Source of the DNA: Spirochaetaceae bacterium
Lineage (GTDB): Bacteria > Spirochaetota > Leptospiria > Leptospirales > Leptonemataceae
DNA: 64,000 nucleotides
Reading direction: 5' to 3'
Assembly (NCBI GenBank): GCA_002729885.1
Contig: PBUB01000019.1
Span: 1 to 64,000, forward strand
Below the pieces are notes generated by a model. The model worked only from the letters and a program-made list of their open reading frames with translations, was not told the origin of the DNA and did no database searches. Positions 37,841-47,272 of this stretch are shown here, piece after piece (position 1 is the stretch's first letter; the number at the start of each line of letters is the position of its first letter). The position numbers were made by a program, and so were the translations under genes.

Positions 37841-39226
37841 ATGGCTACAGAACTGACAATCCAGGGACTAAGAAAAGAGTATCCTATATTTTCTACGTTG
37901 AGTCAGCGTCTGCGAACGGCCCTGAGCTTTGGACTCTGGCTTCCGGCAAAACGGCACGTAGCCCTCTGCGGCCTGGATCTGGTACTGGGTGGATCCGTGG
38001 TTGATCCTGACGAAGGTAGTAAGAATGGCGATGCCGAGGCCGCAACCAATGCATCGATTTCGCCTGCAGTACCGATGAAAGATCGCCATCCAGAGACCGG
38101 AGAATCGAGTCCGGATGCAGCAGAATTATACCCTGCTGCAGATTCAGGTCTAACAAAGGAAGCCTCCCCCAGGATGCCGGGCAGGATCATCGGAGTGGTG
38201 GGTCCCAACGGAGCGGGAAAATCCACATTGCTTCGCATACTCTCTGGTGTCAGCAGGCCCAGCGCCGGGCGGATTCAATTCCAGGGTAGCATTCGCAGTA
38301 TTCTGGAGCTGGGCGTTGGATTCAGTGCAGAACTCACCGCCAGACAGAACATTGAACATAACGGGGTACTCTGGAATTACAGCTACAATCAACTCAAAAA
38401 AAAGACCGATGAAATTCTTGAATTCGCAGAGATTCAGGATTACGCAGATCAACCCCTGAAGACCTTTTCCACTGGAATGCAGATGCGTCTGGCATTCTCG
38501 GTGGCTACGCTGGAGCGAAGCGACCTTCTGCTGGTGGACGAGGCCCTGGCTGTGGGAGATGCAAGCTTTCAGCAAAAATGCCTGAACCGGTTTCGTCAGT
38601 ATCGAGAGTCCGGTTCATTGATCCTGATTGTCAGTCATGATATGAACCTTCTTCGCAGCGTATGCGATGAGATGGTTCTTCTACATCATGGGCAGCTGGA
38701 AATGCAGGGCAGTCCCACCGAAATAGCCAGAAGATACATGGACTTGATCGCCCGGTCCCCGGCTTCATCCGGATCCGGCCATCAGATTTCGGAAGTAAAT
38801 GGATTGAAAAGTAGCCTGCAGATTCTAAATGAAAGATCTGTTCCAGTGAATCGATTCTACAGCGGCGATAAGGCATTTATTTCCATATCCCTGGAGGCTT
38901 CCCGGGATATGCCGGATCTAACCTGTGGGATTCATATCGAAAGTTCTACAGGTGTTCTGGCCTTCGGAACCAACTCCTATCTGTTGAAGCAGGAGTTGCA
39001 TGGAAGTTTGCAGAGACAGGAGATTCGCTTTTCTCTGAAGTTGAATCTGGGGCCTGGAAAATATACCATCGGCTACTCACTTCATCGAGGAAAGAGTCAT
39101 GCCACAGATTCCTTCTTCTGGAGCCATGTAAGCGAAAGCTTTGAAATAGAGGCCCCCACCGATCGAATGTTTGAAGGCTATAGCAACCTGGAGCCGGAGA
39201 TTGAAATCAGAACTGTACAGAACTGA
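37841..39226 (+). CDS. wzt: Polysaccharide ABC transporter ATPase (Wzt-like) with insertion
   Basis: 461 residues from ATG 37841: nucleotide-binding domain with Walker A GPNGAGKST (121-129), signature FSTGMQMRLAF, Walker B LLLVDEALAVGD and the switch His in VSHDM; then a C-terminal domain (about 325-455) of the Wzt type that recognises the polysaccharide end. Between the first strands and Walker A is an acidic, Ala/Ser/Pro-rich insertion (about 51-112) absent from standard Wzt, probably a disordered loop. The gene lies 15 bases after wzm and overlaps the glycosyltransferase frame. Confidence 0.9.
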   Translation: MATELTIQGLRKEYPIFSTLSQRLRTALSFGLWLPAKRHVALCGLDLVLGGSVVDPDEGSKNGDAEAATNASISPAVPMKDRHPETGESSPDAAELYPAADSGLTKEASPRMPGRIIGVVGPNGAGKSTLLRILSGVSRPSAGRIQFQGSIRSILELGVGFSAELTARQNIEHNGVLWNYSYNQLKKKTDEILEFAEIQDYADQPLKTFSTGMQMRLAFSVATLERSDLLLVDEALAVGDASFQQKCLNRFRQYRESGSLILIVSHDMNLLRSVCDEMVLLHHGQLEMQGSPTEIARRYMDLIARSPASSGSGHQISEVNGLKSSLQILNERSVPVNRFYSGDKAFISISLEASRDMPDLTCGIHIESSTGVLAFGTNSYLLKQELHGSLQRQEIRFSLKLNLGPGKYTIGYSLHRGKSHATDSFFWSHVSESFEIEAPTDRMFEGYSNLEPEIEIRTVQN

Positions 39227-41150
39227 GGTTTCTCTGGAAAAGGTGTATCCGCCAGGTACGGCCCTGGCACTACCTGAGCCAGACAAAGAGGAACTTCTTA
39301 ATTCTCTGAATTCAAGCTACGAAGACTCCGCACTATTACCTCTCTATATCTCGGTAATTGGTCTGCGAAGAAGTGCCCCCGTAAAGTGGCAGGACCTTAG
39401 AAGAGCGATTCGGTTTCAGTTCTTACCGGCGCGGAACCAGTTTACCACACTGTGGCTGGATCTGATATTTCTATTATTTCTAGATCGCCACGCAGATGTT
39501 GGGGCCATGGCTCTTTACGGTTCAGCGGCCCGATCTACGCTGGCCGGACCCATTGTTGTTTACAGACTTGTAGCCTCCCGGTTCTTCGAGGGTAGATCAT
39601 CACCAGGAATTCTTGCTATCACCACAGCCAGAATTCGCCTGGGAATCTGGAAGAGAGTCTTTTACAGAGCGGCGAAGGGATCAGACCAGAGCTCCCGAAG
39701 GAAAGACCAGGTGAATACGACATCTGCCCCCTCGGGGTCACAGTTTCCCACACCTCCAACCAAATTAGATACCCACCGAAGCCACTCAGCCATGGGACCC
39801 GGGCCATCGTTCCATTCTTCAAAATCCAGTATAGGATTCGTAGTTCCTAGATTTGGTACCGGCTTTGCCGGAGGAATTGAAGCCCTGGCACGACAGGCAG
39901 CATCCCTGCTGGCCTCCGATTACAATGTTCATATCTATACAACTTGCGCCACGGATTATTTGACCTGGTCCAATGTATTTTCGGCAGGAACAGATTCCTG
40001 GATTGAAAACGGTCATGAGATTTCCATTCATCGCTTTGAAGTAGATCATGAGCGTGATTTGAATCGCTTTGTAAAAATTGAGTCCAGATTGAAGGAACTG
40101 CTAAAGCAAAACGAGGCCGTCATTGTTGCCCCCGACCATTCGCACACCCGAGCTCCAAACGAATCGGTGGACAAATCTCTGGTTAGTGAAAGTCAAAAGC
40201 ATTCGTACGAACGGGAAAGAAACATTGAATCTATTACCGGGGACTGGATTGAAAGTCAGGGCCCCATTAGTAGCTCGCTGGAAGAACAATTTCTGACAGA
40301 TGTGCAAAAGCTGGATGCAGTAGTCTTTTTTACAATCCAGTATAGCTCCACTATTCGATTGCTCCAGAAGGTAAAAGACCTGGGAAAGCCCCTGGCCGTG
40401 GTCCCTGCGGCTCATCCAGACTGGACTCTGGATTTGCCTACCGTTCAAGAGAATCTGCGACTGGCAGATCTGTGGATCACAAGCACCCCGGAAGAAGAGG
40501 CCCTGCTGAGAAAAACAGTAGAATCAACTGATGAAGAGCCTCATGCAGCAGTTCATCCAGTGGCAATGCCTGGTGGAATCCCCATCTCCATTCCGGATTC
40601 AAATCTCAAGCAGGAGCCCATTCCTTCATTGCAGGGAAAGAATTTCCTTCTATATGTGGGACGCCTGGATCCGTCGAAAGGTGTTGATGATCTGATTGAG
40701 TATTTCTTAACGCTAATTGGAACGGATCTGGATTCAGATCTAAAGCTGGTACTTGTGGGTAACTCCGCCATGGCCATTCCCGATCACCCCTCTGTATACT
40801 GCACTGGATACATATCCAGCGAAAAACTGGAATGGCTTTATTCGCATGCCCGGGCCCTTATAAATCCATCCGCTTACGAAAGTCTATCAATTGTTCTTCT
40901 GGAGGCCTGGGCCCGTGGATTGCCTACCATCGCCAATGGTATGAGCGATGTTATGGTTGCTCAAACCGCTCGCAGTGGCTGTGGTTATTGCTACAGAAGC
41001 AAGGAAGAATTCCTGCTGGCAGTGAAAAGTCTGGATGGGCTGCCGGATGTAGAAACACAGGGACCTGCTTTCATTCGTGAATTCTACAATGAGCAGTCCA
41101 TAGCTGAAAATTACAAAAAGGCCATGCAGTTCCTTTACTTCCAGGAGTGA
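39201..41150 (+). CDS. Glycosyltransferase family 4 with long N-terminal region
   Basis: About 649 residues; start TTG 39201 with GGAG seven bases upstream, overlapping wzt by 26 bases (the frame is open to 39171). Residues about 210-645 are a GT-B glycosyltransferase: FVVPRFGTGFAGGIEALARQ donor/acceptor start, FLLYVGRLDPSKGVDDLIEY, and the E-x7-E motif ESLSIVLLEAWARG. The first 200 residues hold an unrecognised helical segment (RSAPVKWQDLRRAIRFQF, LWLDLIFLLFLDRHADVGAM) and a polar linker. It likely builds the exported glycan. Confidence 0.87.
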   Translation: MKSELYRTEVSLEKVYPPGTALALPEPDKEELLNSLNSSYEDSALLPLYISVIGLRRSAPVKWQDLRRAIRFQFLPARNQFTTLWLDLIFLLFLDRHADVGAMALYGSAARSTLAGPIVVYRLVASRFFEGRSSPGILAITTARIRLGIWKRVFYRAAKGSDQSSRRKDQVNTTSAPSGSQFPTPPTKLDTHRSHSAMGPGPSFHSSKSSIGFVVPRFGTGFAGGIEALARQAASLLASDYNVHIYTTCATDYLTWSNVFSAGTDSWIENGHEISIHRFEVDHERDLNRFVKIESRLKELLKQNEAVIVAPDHSHTRAPNESVDKSLVSESQKHSYERERNIESITGDWIESQGPISSSLEEQFLTDVQKLDAVVFFTIQYSSTIRLLQKVKDLGKPLAVVPAAHPDWTLDLPTVQENLRLADLWITSTPEEEALLRKTVESTDEEPHAAVHPVAMPGGIPISIPDSNLKQEPIPSLQGKNFLLYVGRLDPSKGVDDLIEYFLTLIGTDLDSDLKLVLVGNSAMAIPDHPSVYCTGYISSEKLEWLYSHARALINPSAYESLSIVLLEAWARGLPTIANGMSDVMVAQTARSGCGYCYRSKEEFLLAVKSLDGLPDVETQGPAFIREFYNEQSIAENYKKAMQFLYFQE

Positions 41151-41548
41151 TAGGTTAGAGCCAGGCGAATAAAATCCTTGATCCCCTGAATCCGGTCCTT
41201 TCCCTTCAAGGTTTCTGTAGCAGAGAATTGAAGGCCCCTGGTTCCGTCGAACTCAAAATCCGGATGGCCTGCCGTTCTAAATCGATCTACTACTCTGGAC
41301 TGACAATGAACCCTCAAAAAAAAGGAGGATTCCTTATGCTCCAGGCGTAACGTAGTCCCTTTACCGGATCTGGCGATAAATGAAGGAGCATTCCATTTCA
41401 AGGTTTCTTCAACGCCGCCGATGTCAGGATCGCTGGCCACTTCCAGTACCAGCTCCCGTAACTTGTGCAGGTTTTTCTGGATCCCGGCGGAGGCCTCCTG
41501 GATAGACTTTTTCGTAGTATCAGGTATTTCGCTTTTCAATGATTTCAT
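41135..41548 (-). CDS. DUF1801 (YdhG-like) protein
   Basis: 137 residues, a complete DUF1801 domain: HKLRELVLEVASDPDIGGVEETLKW, here the conserved 'eetlKWnaPsF' core, and a beta-rich end with KGTTLRLEHKESSFFLRVH. Small cytosolic proteins of this family are widespread and of unknown function. It converges with and overlaps the 3' end of the glycosyltransferase gene by 16 bases. Confidence 0.85.
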   Translation of the reverse strand: MKSLKSEIPDTTKKSIQEASAGIQKNLHKLRELVLEVASDPDIGGVEETLKWNAPSFIARSGKGTTLRLEHKESSFFLRVHCQSRVVDRFRTAGHPDFEFDGTRGLQFSATETLKGKDRIQGIKDFIRLALTYHSWK

Positions 41549-41593
41549 CGTAACATGGTTTGTGCTATAGAACTGAATCCAGATTCAGCGAAT

Positions 41594-42571
41594 CTAGATG
41601 GATAGTCGCCGCTCATCCAGGGATTTCAGTTCCTCATCGCTGAATCGATGAGCCGAGTTATCCAGTGGTTCGCTGGCATCCTCTCGGTGGTTACATTGAA
41701 AACAAATTAGATCTTCTGTCCCCAGGGTATCCAGATTGTAGTTCTCCAGTATCTCTTCTTCAAGCTGAGCCAGACGACTTTCCGGAAACATGGGCTGCCC
41801 GCAGCGAGGGCAGGGTTTTACCCTTCCCTGATTTTCATGGGAGTCTATGCTGAAGCGGTCATCAAATACGAAGCATTCCCCTTCCCAGAATCCATCCGGA
41901 TACTTTTTCAAGTAATTGATAATTCCGCCTTCGATTTGAAATACATTTTCGTAGCCCTTGCTCCGCATAAAAGGGACCACTTTTTCGCAGCGAATGCCAC
42001 CTGTGCAGAAAGTTACCAGGGTCTTTCCCTGAAACTTGTCGAGGGTCTGGTATTTTTCTCTGAAATCCGAAAATTTCTCCAGGGGCATGCGATAGGCCCC
42101 TTTAAAAGAGCCTACCAGGGACTCAAAATCGTTTCGCACATCCACCGGTACAACTTCGCCCGCCTCCATCATTCGATGAAACTCTTCCGGGCTCAAGAAG
42201 CGGCCTTCGTTGGCGCTCCAGTCGATGGGCTCTCCAAAAGTTATGATTTCTGCTTTTACCTTTAGCCGGAGTCTGCGAAACACATAGTGATCCCGACCGG
42301 TACTTTGTCGCTTAATCTCTGCATCCCTGAGAAAGGATAATCGGGAATCGGCCAGCACCTCCGACAGAAATGCATCCAGATTTTCCGGAAGACCGCAGAA
42401 TCCACAGTTGATGCCTTCCGTGGCAATAAGCACGGTTCCGTGAAGCTCATGCCTTTCTGCAAATTCCAGCAAATGATTTCCCAGACTTTCAGGATCATCG
42501 ATGGCAGCGAAACGATAAAAGTTGATTACGTCTCCGGTGCGACCGTCTGGATACTTTCTACGTCGGGCCAT
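41594..42571 (-). CDS. trhO: tRNA U34 hydroxylase TrhO (rhodanese fold)
   Basis: Hydroxylates uridine 34 of certain tRNAs with oxygen to ho5U, the precursor of mo5U and cmo5U. 325 residues: an N-terminal acylphosphatase-like domain (HGTVLIATEGINCGFCG), a rhodanese domain with the active-site loop TFCTGGIRCEK, and a C-terminal zinc-like tail with PCPRCGQP and LICFQCNH. All are family signatures. Monocistronic. A cmoB-like gene that would use ho5U lies 6 kb downstream. Confidence 0.94.
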   Translation of the reverse strand: MARRRKYPDGRTGDVINFYRFAAIDDPESLGNHLLEFAERHELHGTVLIATEGINCGFCGLPENLDAFLSEVLADSRLSFLRDAEIKRQSTGRDHYVFRRLRLKVKAEIITFGEPIDWSANEGRFLSPEEFHRMMEAGEVVPVDVRNDFESLVGSFKGAYRMPLEKFSDFREKYQTLDKFQGKTLVTFCTGGIRCEKVVPFMRSKGYENVFQIEGGIINYLKKYPDGFWEGECFVFDDRFSIDSHENQGRVKPCPRCGQPMFPESRLAQLEEEILENYNLDTLGTEDLICFQCNHREDASEPLDNSAHRFSDEELKSLDERRLSI

Positions 42572-42788
42572 TCATCCAACGAAGTGGGACGATGCACCAG
42601 GGCAAGCGGAAAACCGTCCCAAATTGGAAATGCTACCAGAAGCCCTTTTGAATCCGGCCCCAAAATCGGGCCAGCTCTGCCGGCAACGGAAACAGGGACA
42701 CATCCATCTGGACTTTCTTTATCTGTAACTCCGGTCCCGAATTATAATCCGGTGCGACAGCTCCTGCAGAATGCACTAGAATCCGCGC

Positions 42789-44945
42789 ATGAAATCAGCT
42801 GGAATGAAAATTCTTTCTGCCTCCGGAGTTCTGGTACTCGCGGCCATTTCCTGCAGCAAGCCCCAGGAGTTGAGCTCGGCTCTGCTATCTCTGCTGGGTC
42901 CGGAACCTGGCAACGGCAATGATGGTAAGAGCCTGCCCATCATTGCTCCTGGAATTTCCATCGATATAGACGGTGATGGAGAGAATGATATTTCCTTTCT
43001 GGACTCTACAGGGTCCGGTTCGGCGGATTCCATTACGGCCCTTCAAACGGGCTACCCGCAATGGTTTTTTAGCAGCGATGGAAGTATCGATACGGATGGC
43101 GATGGCGACGCTGATTACTATTTTTGTGTAGAGGGAACGGATTATCGCATCATGACTGGTCCGGACTGCACCGGTTCTGCAATCCAGTTGATTGATAGTG
43201 GCGATGGGTATTTCGATGGAATCGATTCGAACCTGGACGGAATCATCGATGATCACAGCCTGGCTCACATTCAAGTCGATTCCACGGCTCCCGAGGTAAG
43301 CCTCTCTGGTTCCGGTCCGGGATCCTATGCCTCGGCCCAATCGGTGATCATTCAATGCACAGATAACATCGCAGCCTCAAATATCTCATTTACCACAGAT
43401 AATACCGATCCGAATTTCACTGGAAATGGGACGGTAACGATTCCTCCCTCTACCAGCCTGAACATAGGGACCGCCGGTGACGGTACATACTATTTGAAAT
43501 ACATCTGCCGGGATGCTGCCGGAAATTCCAGTCCGGTTCAGACGGCAGTTTACACTATCGATTCGCAGGTGCCGAACATCACATTCAATGCCAGTTGCAC
43601 TTCTTACGTGTCCGCCGGGGATGTGACCTGCAAGTGGCAAAGCGATCGATCAGCAAATGCTCGAATCATCAAGAATGGGGGAACCGCCGATGACTGCTCG
43701 GACGGTTCGCCGGTCACAGGAACGCAGATAAGTGGGCCGGTGCCAGCCAATACAGAGATAACAACTACAATCTCCACAGCCAGTCTGGAATCCGGCCTGA
43801 ATTCAGTACGATTCTGCGTTCCCAATTCGGCGGGACTCTATGCCATAGCCACACAGGAAATCATTAAAGACAGCGAAGTTCCCGCAACGGTCATAGACGC
43901 ACCCTCTGGTCCTGGTCCCTTTCCCGGAGGAACGAGTCTGACTTTGAGCTGTTCTGATTCCGGTGAATCCGGATGCCTGGCCATTGCCTACACATTCTAT
44001 GGTTCGGACCCTGAGTTCTCGGGCACTGCACTGACCAACGGCTCAAGTTATGCGAACAGCGTTGCACTTCCCGATGGATCTTATACAATCAAAGCACGAT
44101 CGGTGGACCGGGCCGGAAATAGTTCTCCCGTTGTGACCCGAAGCGTGTATATCGGCGCGCCGCCGGCTCCTACGAATCTATCTGCCACTGCATCGAATGG
44201 CCAGGTAACTCTTGGCTGGGATTCGGTAGATAATGCAACTGGATACACAGTCTATTATGCGACAGCCAGCGGAGTGGATACTTCCGATAGCAGCCAGGCT
44301 TCTGCATCCAATTTCGCAACCATTACCGGTTTAACCAATGGCATAACCTACTATTTCGTGGTCACGGCTACCCATGCCGGCGGCACAAGCCCTGTGAGCA
44401 CCGAAGCCAGTGCTCTGCCCTCGGCAGGACCGCCACCACTATTCTTCTCAGAATATGTTGAGGGAACTGCCAACAACAAAGCCCTGGAAATCTTTAATCC
44501 CGGTGCCGGTACATTGGATATGACCGGTTGTAGCATTCATGCATACATGAGCGGTGCCGCCACCGCATCGTTCAGTTTTAGCCTCACGAATTCTATAAAC
44601 AGCATGGACACATATGTTCTCTGCCACAGTTCCGCCTCAGCCACTCTTTCGACATACTGTGATGCATTCACGTCCACAGTGATGAACTTCAATGGCGATG
44701 ATGCTCTGGAGTTGGAATGCGCCGGTCAGACCCTGGATGTAATTGGCCAGATCGGCCTTGATCCAGGCAATGCATGGAGTGCCTTTCTAGCAGGTCTATC
44801 CACCCAGGACAGGACCATCCGAAGAAAATGTGCGGTGTCTTCCGGGGATTCAAATGGCGCCGATCTGTTTGATATTACGGTCCAATGGGATCCCTACTCG
44901 ATAGACACATTCGCAGACCTTGGATCCCATACAACATGCTATTAA
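42789..44945 (+). CDS. Secreted lipoprotein with FN3 and lamin-tail domains
   Basis: 718 residues: signal peptide with lipobox LAAISC (about 17-22), acidic Ca-type repeats (DIDGDGEND, DTDGDGDADYYF, DSNLDGIIDDH at about 57-155), two Ig/cadherin-like or chitobiase-type beta domains with DSTAPEVS and DSQVPNIT openings, an FN3 domain (about 458-545, APTNLSATASNGQVTLGW), and a C-terminal lamin-tail domain (about 550-718, LFFSEYVEGTANNKALEIF). The last is the targeting/adhesion module of many secreted nucleases, but no nuclease domain is present here. It is surface-exposed by inference; the role may be adhesion. Confidence 0.85.
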   Translation: MKSAGMKILSASGVLVLAAISCSKPQELSSALLSLLGPEPGNGNDGKSLPIIAPGISIDIDGDGENDISFLDSTGSGSADSITALQTGYPQWFFSSDGSIDTDGDGDADYYFCVEGTDYRIMTGPDCTGSAIQLIDSGDGYFDGIDSNLDGIIDDHSLAHIQVDSTAPEVSLSGSGPGSYASAQSVIIQCTDNIAASNISFTTDNTDPNFTGNGTVTIPPSTSLNIGTAGDGTYYLKYICRDAAGNSSPVQTAVYTIDSQVPNITFNASCTSYVSAGDVTCKWQSDRSANARIIKNGGTADDCSDGSPVTGTQISGPVPANTEITTTISTASLESGLNSVRFCVPNSAGLYAIATQEIIKDSEVPATVIDAPSGPGPFPGGTSLTLSCSDSGESGCLAIAYTFYGSDPEFSGTALTNGSSYANSVALPDGSYTIKARSVDRAGNSSPVVTRSVYIGAPPAPTNLSATASNGQVTLGWDSVDNATGYTVYYATASGVDTSDSSQASASNFATITGLTNGITYYFVVTATHAGGTSPVSTEASALPSAGPPPLFFSEYVEGTANNKALEIFNPGAGTLDMTGCSIHAYMSGAATASFSFSLTNSINSMDTYVLCHSSASATLSTYCDAFTSTVMNFNGDDALELECAGQTLDVIGQIGLDPGNAWSAFLAGLSTQDRTIRRKCAVSSGDSNGADLFDITVQWDPYSIDTFADLGSHTTCY

Positions 44946-45000
44946 GGCAAAGAGGCTGGCATTTTCTCTCCGAATCGGATAAATAAGGAGGTCTGACGCG

Positions 45001-45732
45001 ATGAAAGCTGGGCTATTCGCAATACTATTCGCCTTTCTGTACCTTAACTCATCCTGTCTGGGTATGGTCATGAACGGCGTTGGCACAGTTGTGGGATGGC
45101 CGCTGGCATACACAGAGCGAAAGCTCGTTGAGGGTGGAATAATGGACTGCGAAACAGGTAGCGACGAGGACAGGGAAACCCTTGGAGGCGATGTAATGCT
45201 GGTTTTTACTATGGTCGGCCTGATTGCCGACGTTGCCTATTTGATTATCCCGCCCATTAGCTGCATTTATTACACAGGATACCAGGCTTCAGACAATGAT
45301 ATTCATGCGAAAGTCTGGACATATGCAAAGGAGAAAGCTTCTTCCTGGAAAGCCACTGGCTCCAGCTGTGTGGATCAGGAATTGGTCGAATCGATCGAGA
45401 AAGAACGGGCTGAGAGAGAGTTGCTGCAGAGAATAGAAAGCAACCGGGGACCGGTTCCGGCTACACACTCCGGTCCGATCTATGATCCCGGCCATCCAGA
45501 ACGGAAAGCCGAGTACAGCTTCCCTGCGAATATCCTGGAAATGCCAGAGAGTCAATATCCCGAGCAACGGAGTGCTTATTGTGTTCAGCGCTTCAGACCG
45601 GTCCTCAGGCAAATTTTCCTGAGAAACCTGAAAGAAACAGAACGGGTAGAAATAGAAACTGTAGAAGAATGTAGATTCGATAGAAATCGCAGTAAGTGTA
45701 AGTGCTCAATTCAGGTCTTAATTCAGGAATAG
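45001..45732 (+). CDS. Lipoprotein, uncharacterised
   Basis: 243 residues; AAGGAGG lies before ATG 45001. Signal peptide FAILFAFLYLNSSC with Cys19 as lipid site. The mature part contains a second hydrophobic stretch (VMLVFTMVGLIADVAYLIIPP, about 65-85) and a charged helical segment (ESIEKERAERELLQRIES), then a Cys-rich end (CRFDRNRSKCKC). The 'G..D......P......Y.G' pattern around the hydrophobic stretch recalls YceK-like small lipoproteins, but I would not assign it. It lies 55 bases after the lamin-tail gene. Confidence 0.7.
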   Translation: MKAGLFAILFAFLYLNSSCLGMVMNGVGTVVGWPLAYTERKLVEGGIMDCETGSDEDRETLGGDVMLVFTMVGLIADVAYLIIPPISCIYYTGYQASDNDIHAKVWTYAKEKASSWKATGSSCVDQELVESIEKERAERELLQRIESNRGPVPATHSGPIYDPGHPERKAEYSFPANILEMPESQYPEQRSAYCVQRFRPVLRQIFLRNLKETERVEIETVEECRFDRNRSKCKCSIQVLIQE

Positions 45733-45900
45733 GCCGGCGACGGTGTTGGAAGGGGAATCGTGTTCTTTGATACAGACCGTGAAACCTCGAAAAGGTATAA
45801 TCTTCACCGATCATTTTTGAAGGTAGGTGCAGGGGAATATACTGGAAATTCAGTTGATATACCAGCTGTAACAGGATGGACTTCGTTTTCTGGAGTTCCC

Positions 45901-47148
45901 ATGCTATTGAAGTATACCATCCGTCCCGGAGATTCCTCGGACGATATTAGAGACAAAAAATTGTTCATTCCAATGCTCATCGTGGCGGTGGTCCTGAGCG
46001 TCATAATCGGCCTGGTTGAATACCTGACCCTGGGAACACTGCCGGCACTTCTTCCCTTTGTCCTGGGGGCCATGTTCTTTGTAAACCTGCTGCTACTTAT
46101 GGCCACGGGAAGCATCGCTCTGAGTCACAATATTGCTTTTCTGTCCTTACTGACGATTCCCGCATTGAATCAATGGTCTCTGGGCGGCTTTGTGGCTACC
46201 GGTGGCATCGCTATCTGGGGCCTGGGTGGACCCTTCGGAGCAATGATTTTTCGCAGCCGCACCGAAGCCCTGATTCAATTTCTACTCTTCATTATAGTAT
46301 TTGCTGTTTCGGTTCTATGCGAAACCTGGTATCCTTCTCCCTGGCCTTCGATTCCGCAAGAAGCTTCCACCTATCTCTTGCTGGGAAATTTCTCAGCCTT
46401 TATGTGCTATATAATGTTAAACGTAATGCATTTTCGCCTGCAGAGAGATGAAGCTCAACAGGCACTTACACAAAAGCACAGTCTTCTTCAGGAGGAGCAG
46501 AATCGATCGGAGAATCTGCTCTTAAATGTTTTACCGGAACGCATTGCTCAGAGACTGAAAAACGAACCGGGACCCATCGCGGAAGGCTTTGATAATGTAT
46601 GTATCATTTTCGCAGACATAGCGAACTTCACTCCTCTTGCATCTAGAATTCCACCCACGAGACTGGTGAGCATCCTGAATCAGATCTTTTCCCGGTTCGA
46701 CGATATTGCCGACACCTATGGACTGGAAAAGATAAAAACCCTGGGAGATGCCTACATGGCCGCAGCAGGGCTGCCAGAAAAAGTGGATCGACCGGCCCAT
46801 CGATGCGCCGAGGCGGCCCTGGCCATGCAGAAAGCGTTGCGAGAGATGCAAATCCGCGAGGCTCCGGATATTCAGCTAAGGATTGGCATACATTGCGGGC
46901 CAGTAGTCGCCGGCGTCATTGGCCGAAAGAAATTTATCTATGATTTATGGGGTGATGCCGTGAATACAGCCAGCCGGATGGAATCTCACGGAAGCGAAGG
47001 CAGAATCCATTTAAGCACAGAAGCAAAGAATTTGCTGGAGGCTGAATTCGAACTTGAGAATCGAGGTACCATAGACATCAAGGGCAAAGGCCCCATGGAG
47101 ACGGCGTACCTGCTCTATAAGAAAACAAACATCCCTCGAGCGAGTTAG
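45901..47148 (+). CDS. Class III adenylate cyclase with membrane domain
   Basis: 415 residues from ATG 45901 (GGAG five bases upstream); a GTG at 45760 with its own AAGGGG is an alternative giving 462. Five to six membrane helices (about 22-195), a short coiled coil (SLLQEEQNRSENLLLNVLPE), and a class III cyclase domain: metal Asp in FADIANFTPL, KIKTLGDAYMAAAG (substrate Lys, metal Asp), DLWGDAVNTASRM (adenine Asp and transition-state Asn/Arg). All catalytic residues are present, so it is an active adenylate cyclase by sequence. It is an MASE-like sensory module of unknown input. Confidence 0.92.
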   Translation: MLLKYTIRPGDSSDDIRDKKLFIPMLIVAVVLSVIIGLVEYLTLGTLPALLPFVLGAMFFVNLLLLMATGSIALSHNIAFLSLLTIPALNQWSLGGFVATGGIAIWGLGGPFGAMIFRSRTEALIQFLLFIIVFAVSVLCETWYPSPWPSIPQEASTYLLLGNFSAFMCYIMLNVMHFRLQRDEAQQALTQKHSLLQEEQNRSENLLLNVLPERIAQRLKNEPGPIAEGFDNVCIIFADIANFTPLASRIPPTRLVSILNQIFSRFDDIADTYGLEKIKTLGDAYMAAAGLPEKVDRPAHRCAEAALAMQKALREMQIREAPDIQLRIGIHCGPVVAGVIGRKKFIYDLWGDAVNTASRMESHGSEGRIHLSTEAKNLLEAEFELENRGTIDIKGKGPMETAYLLYKKTNIPRAS

Positions 47149-47272
47149 TTCAGAGCTCGCGGATTTAGCATATTGAGTCTGTCTGGATGCCGCTGACAAA
47201 GAGGATGCGATATCATAGAAAAACCATAGTCAAAGGAAATCGACGGTTTCGCAGCATTCTAGCTGACAGGGC

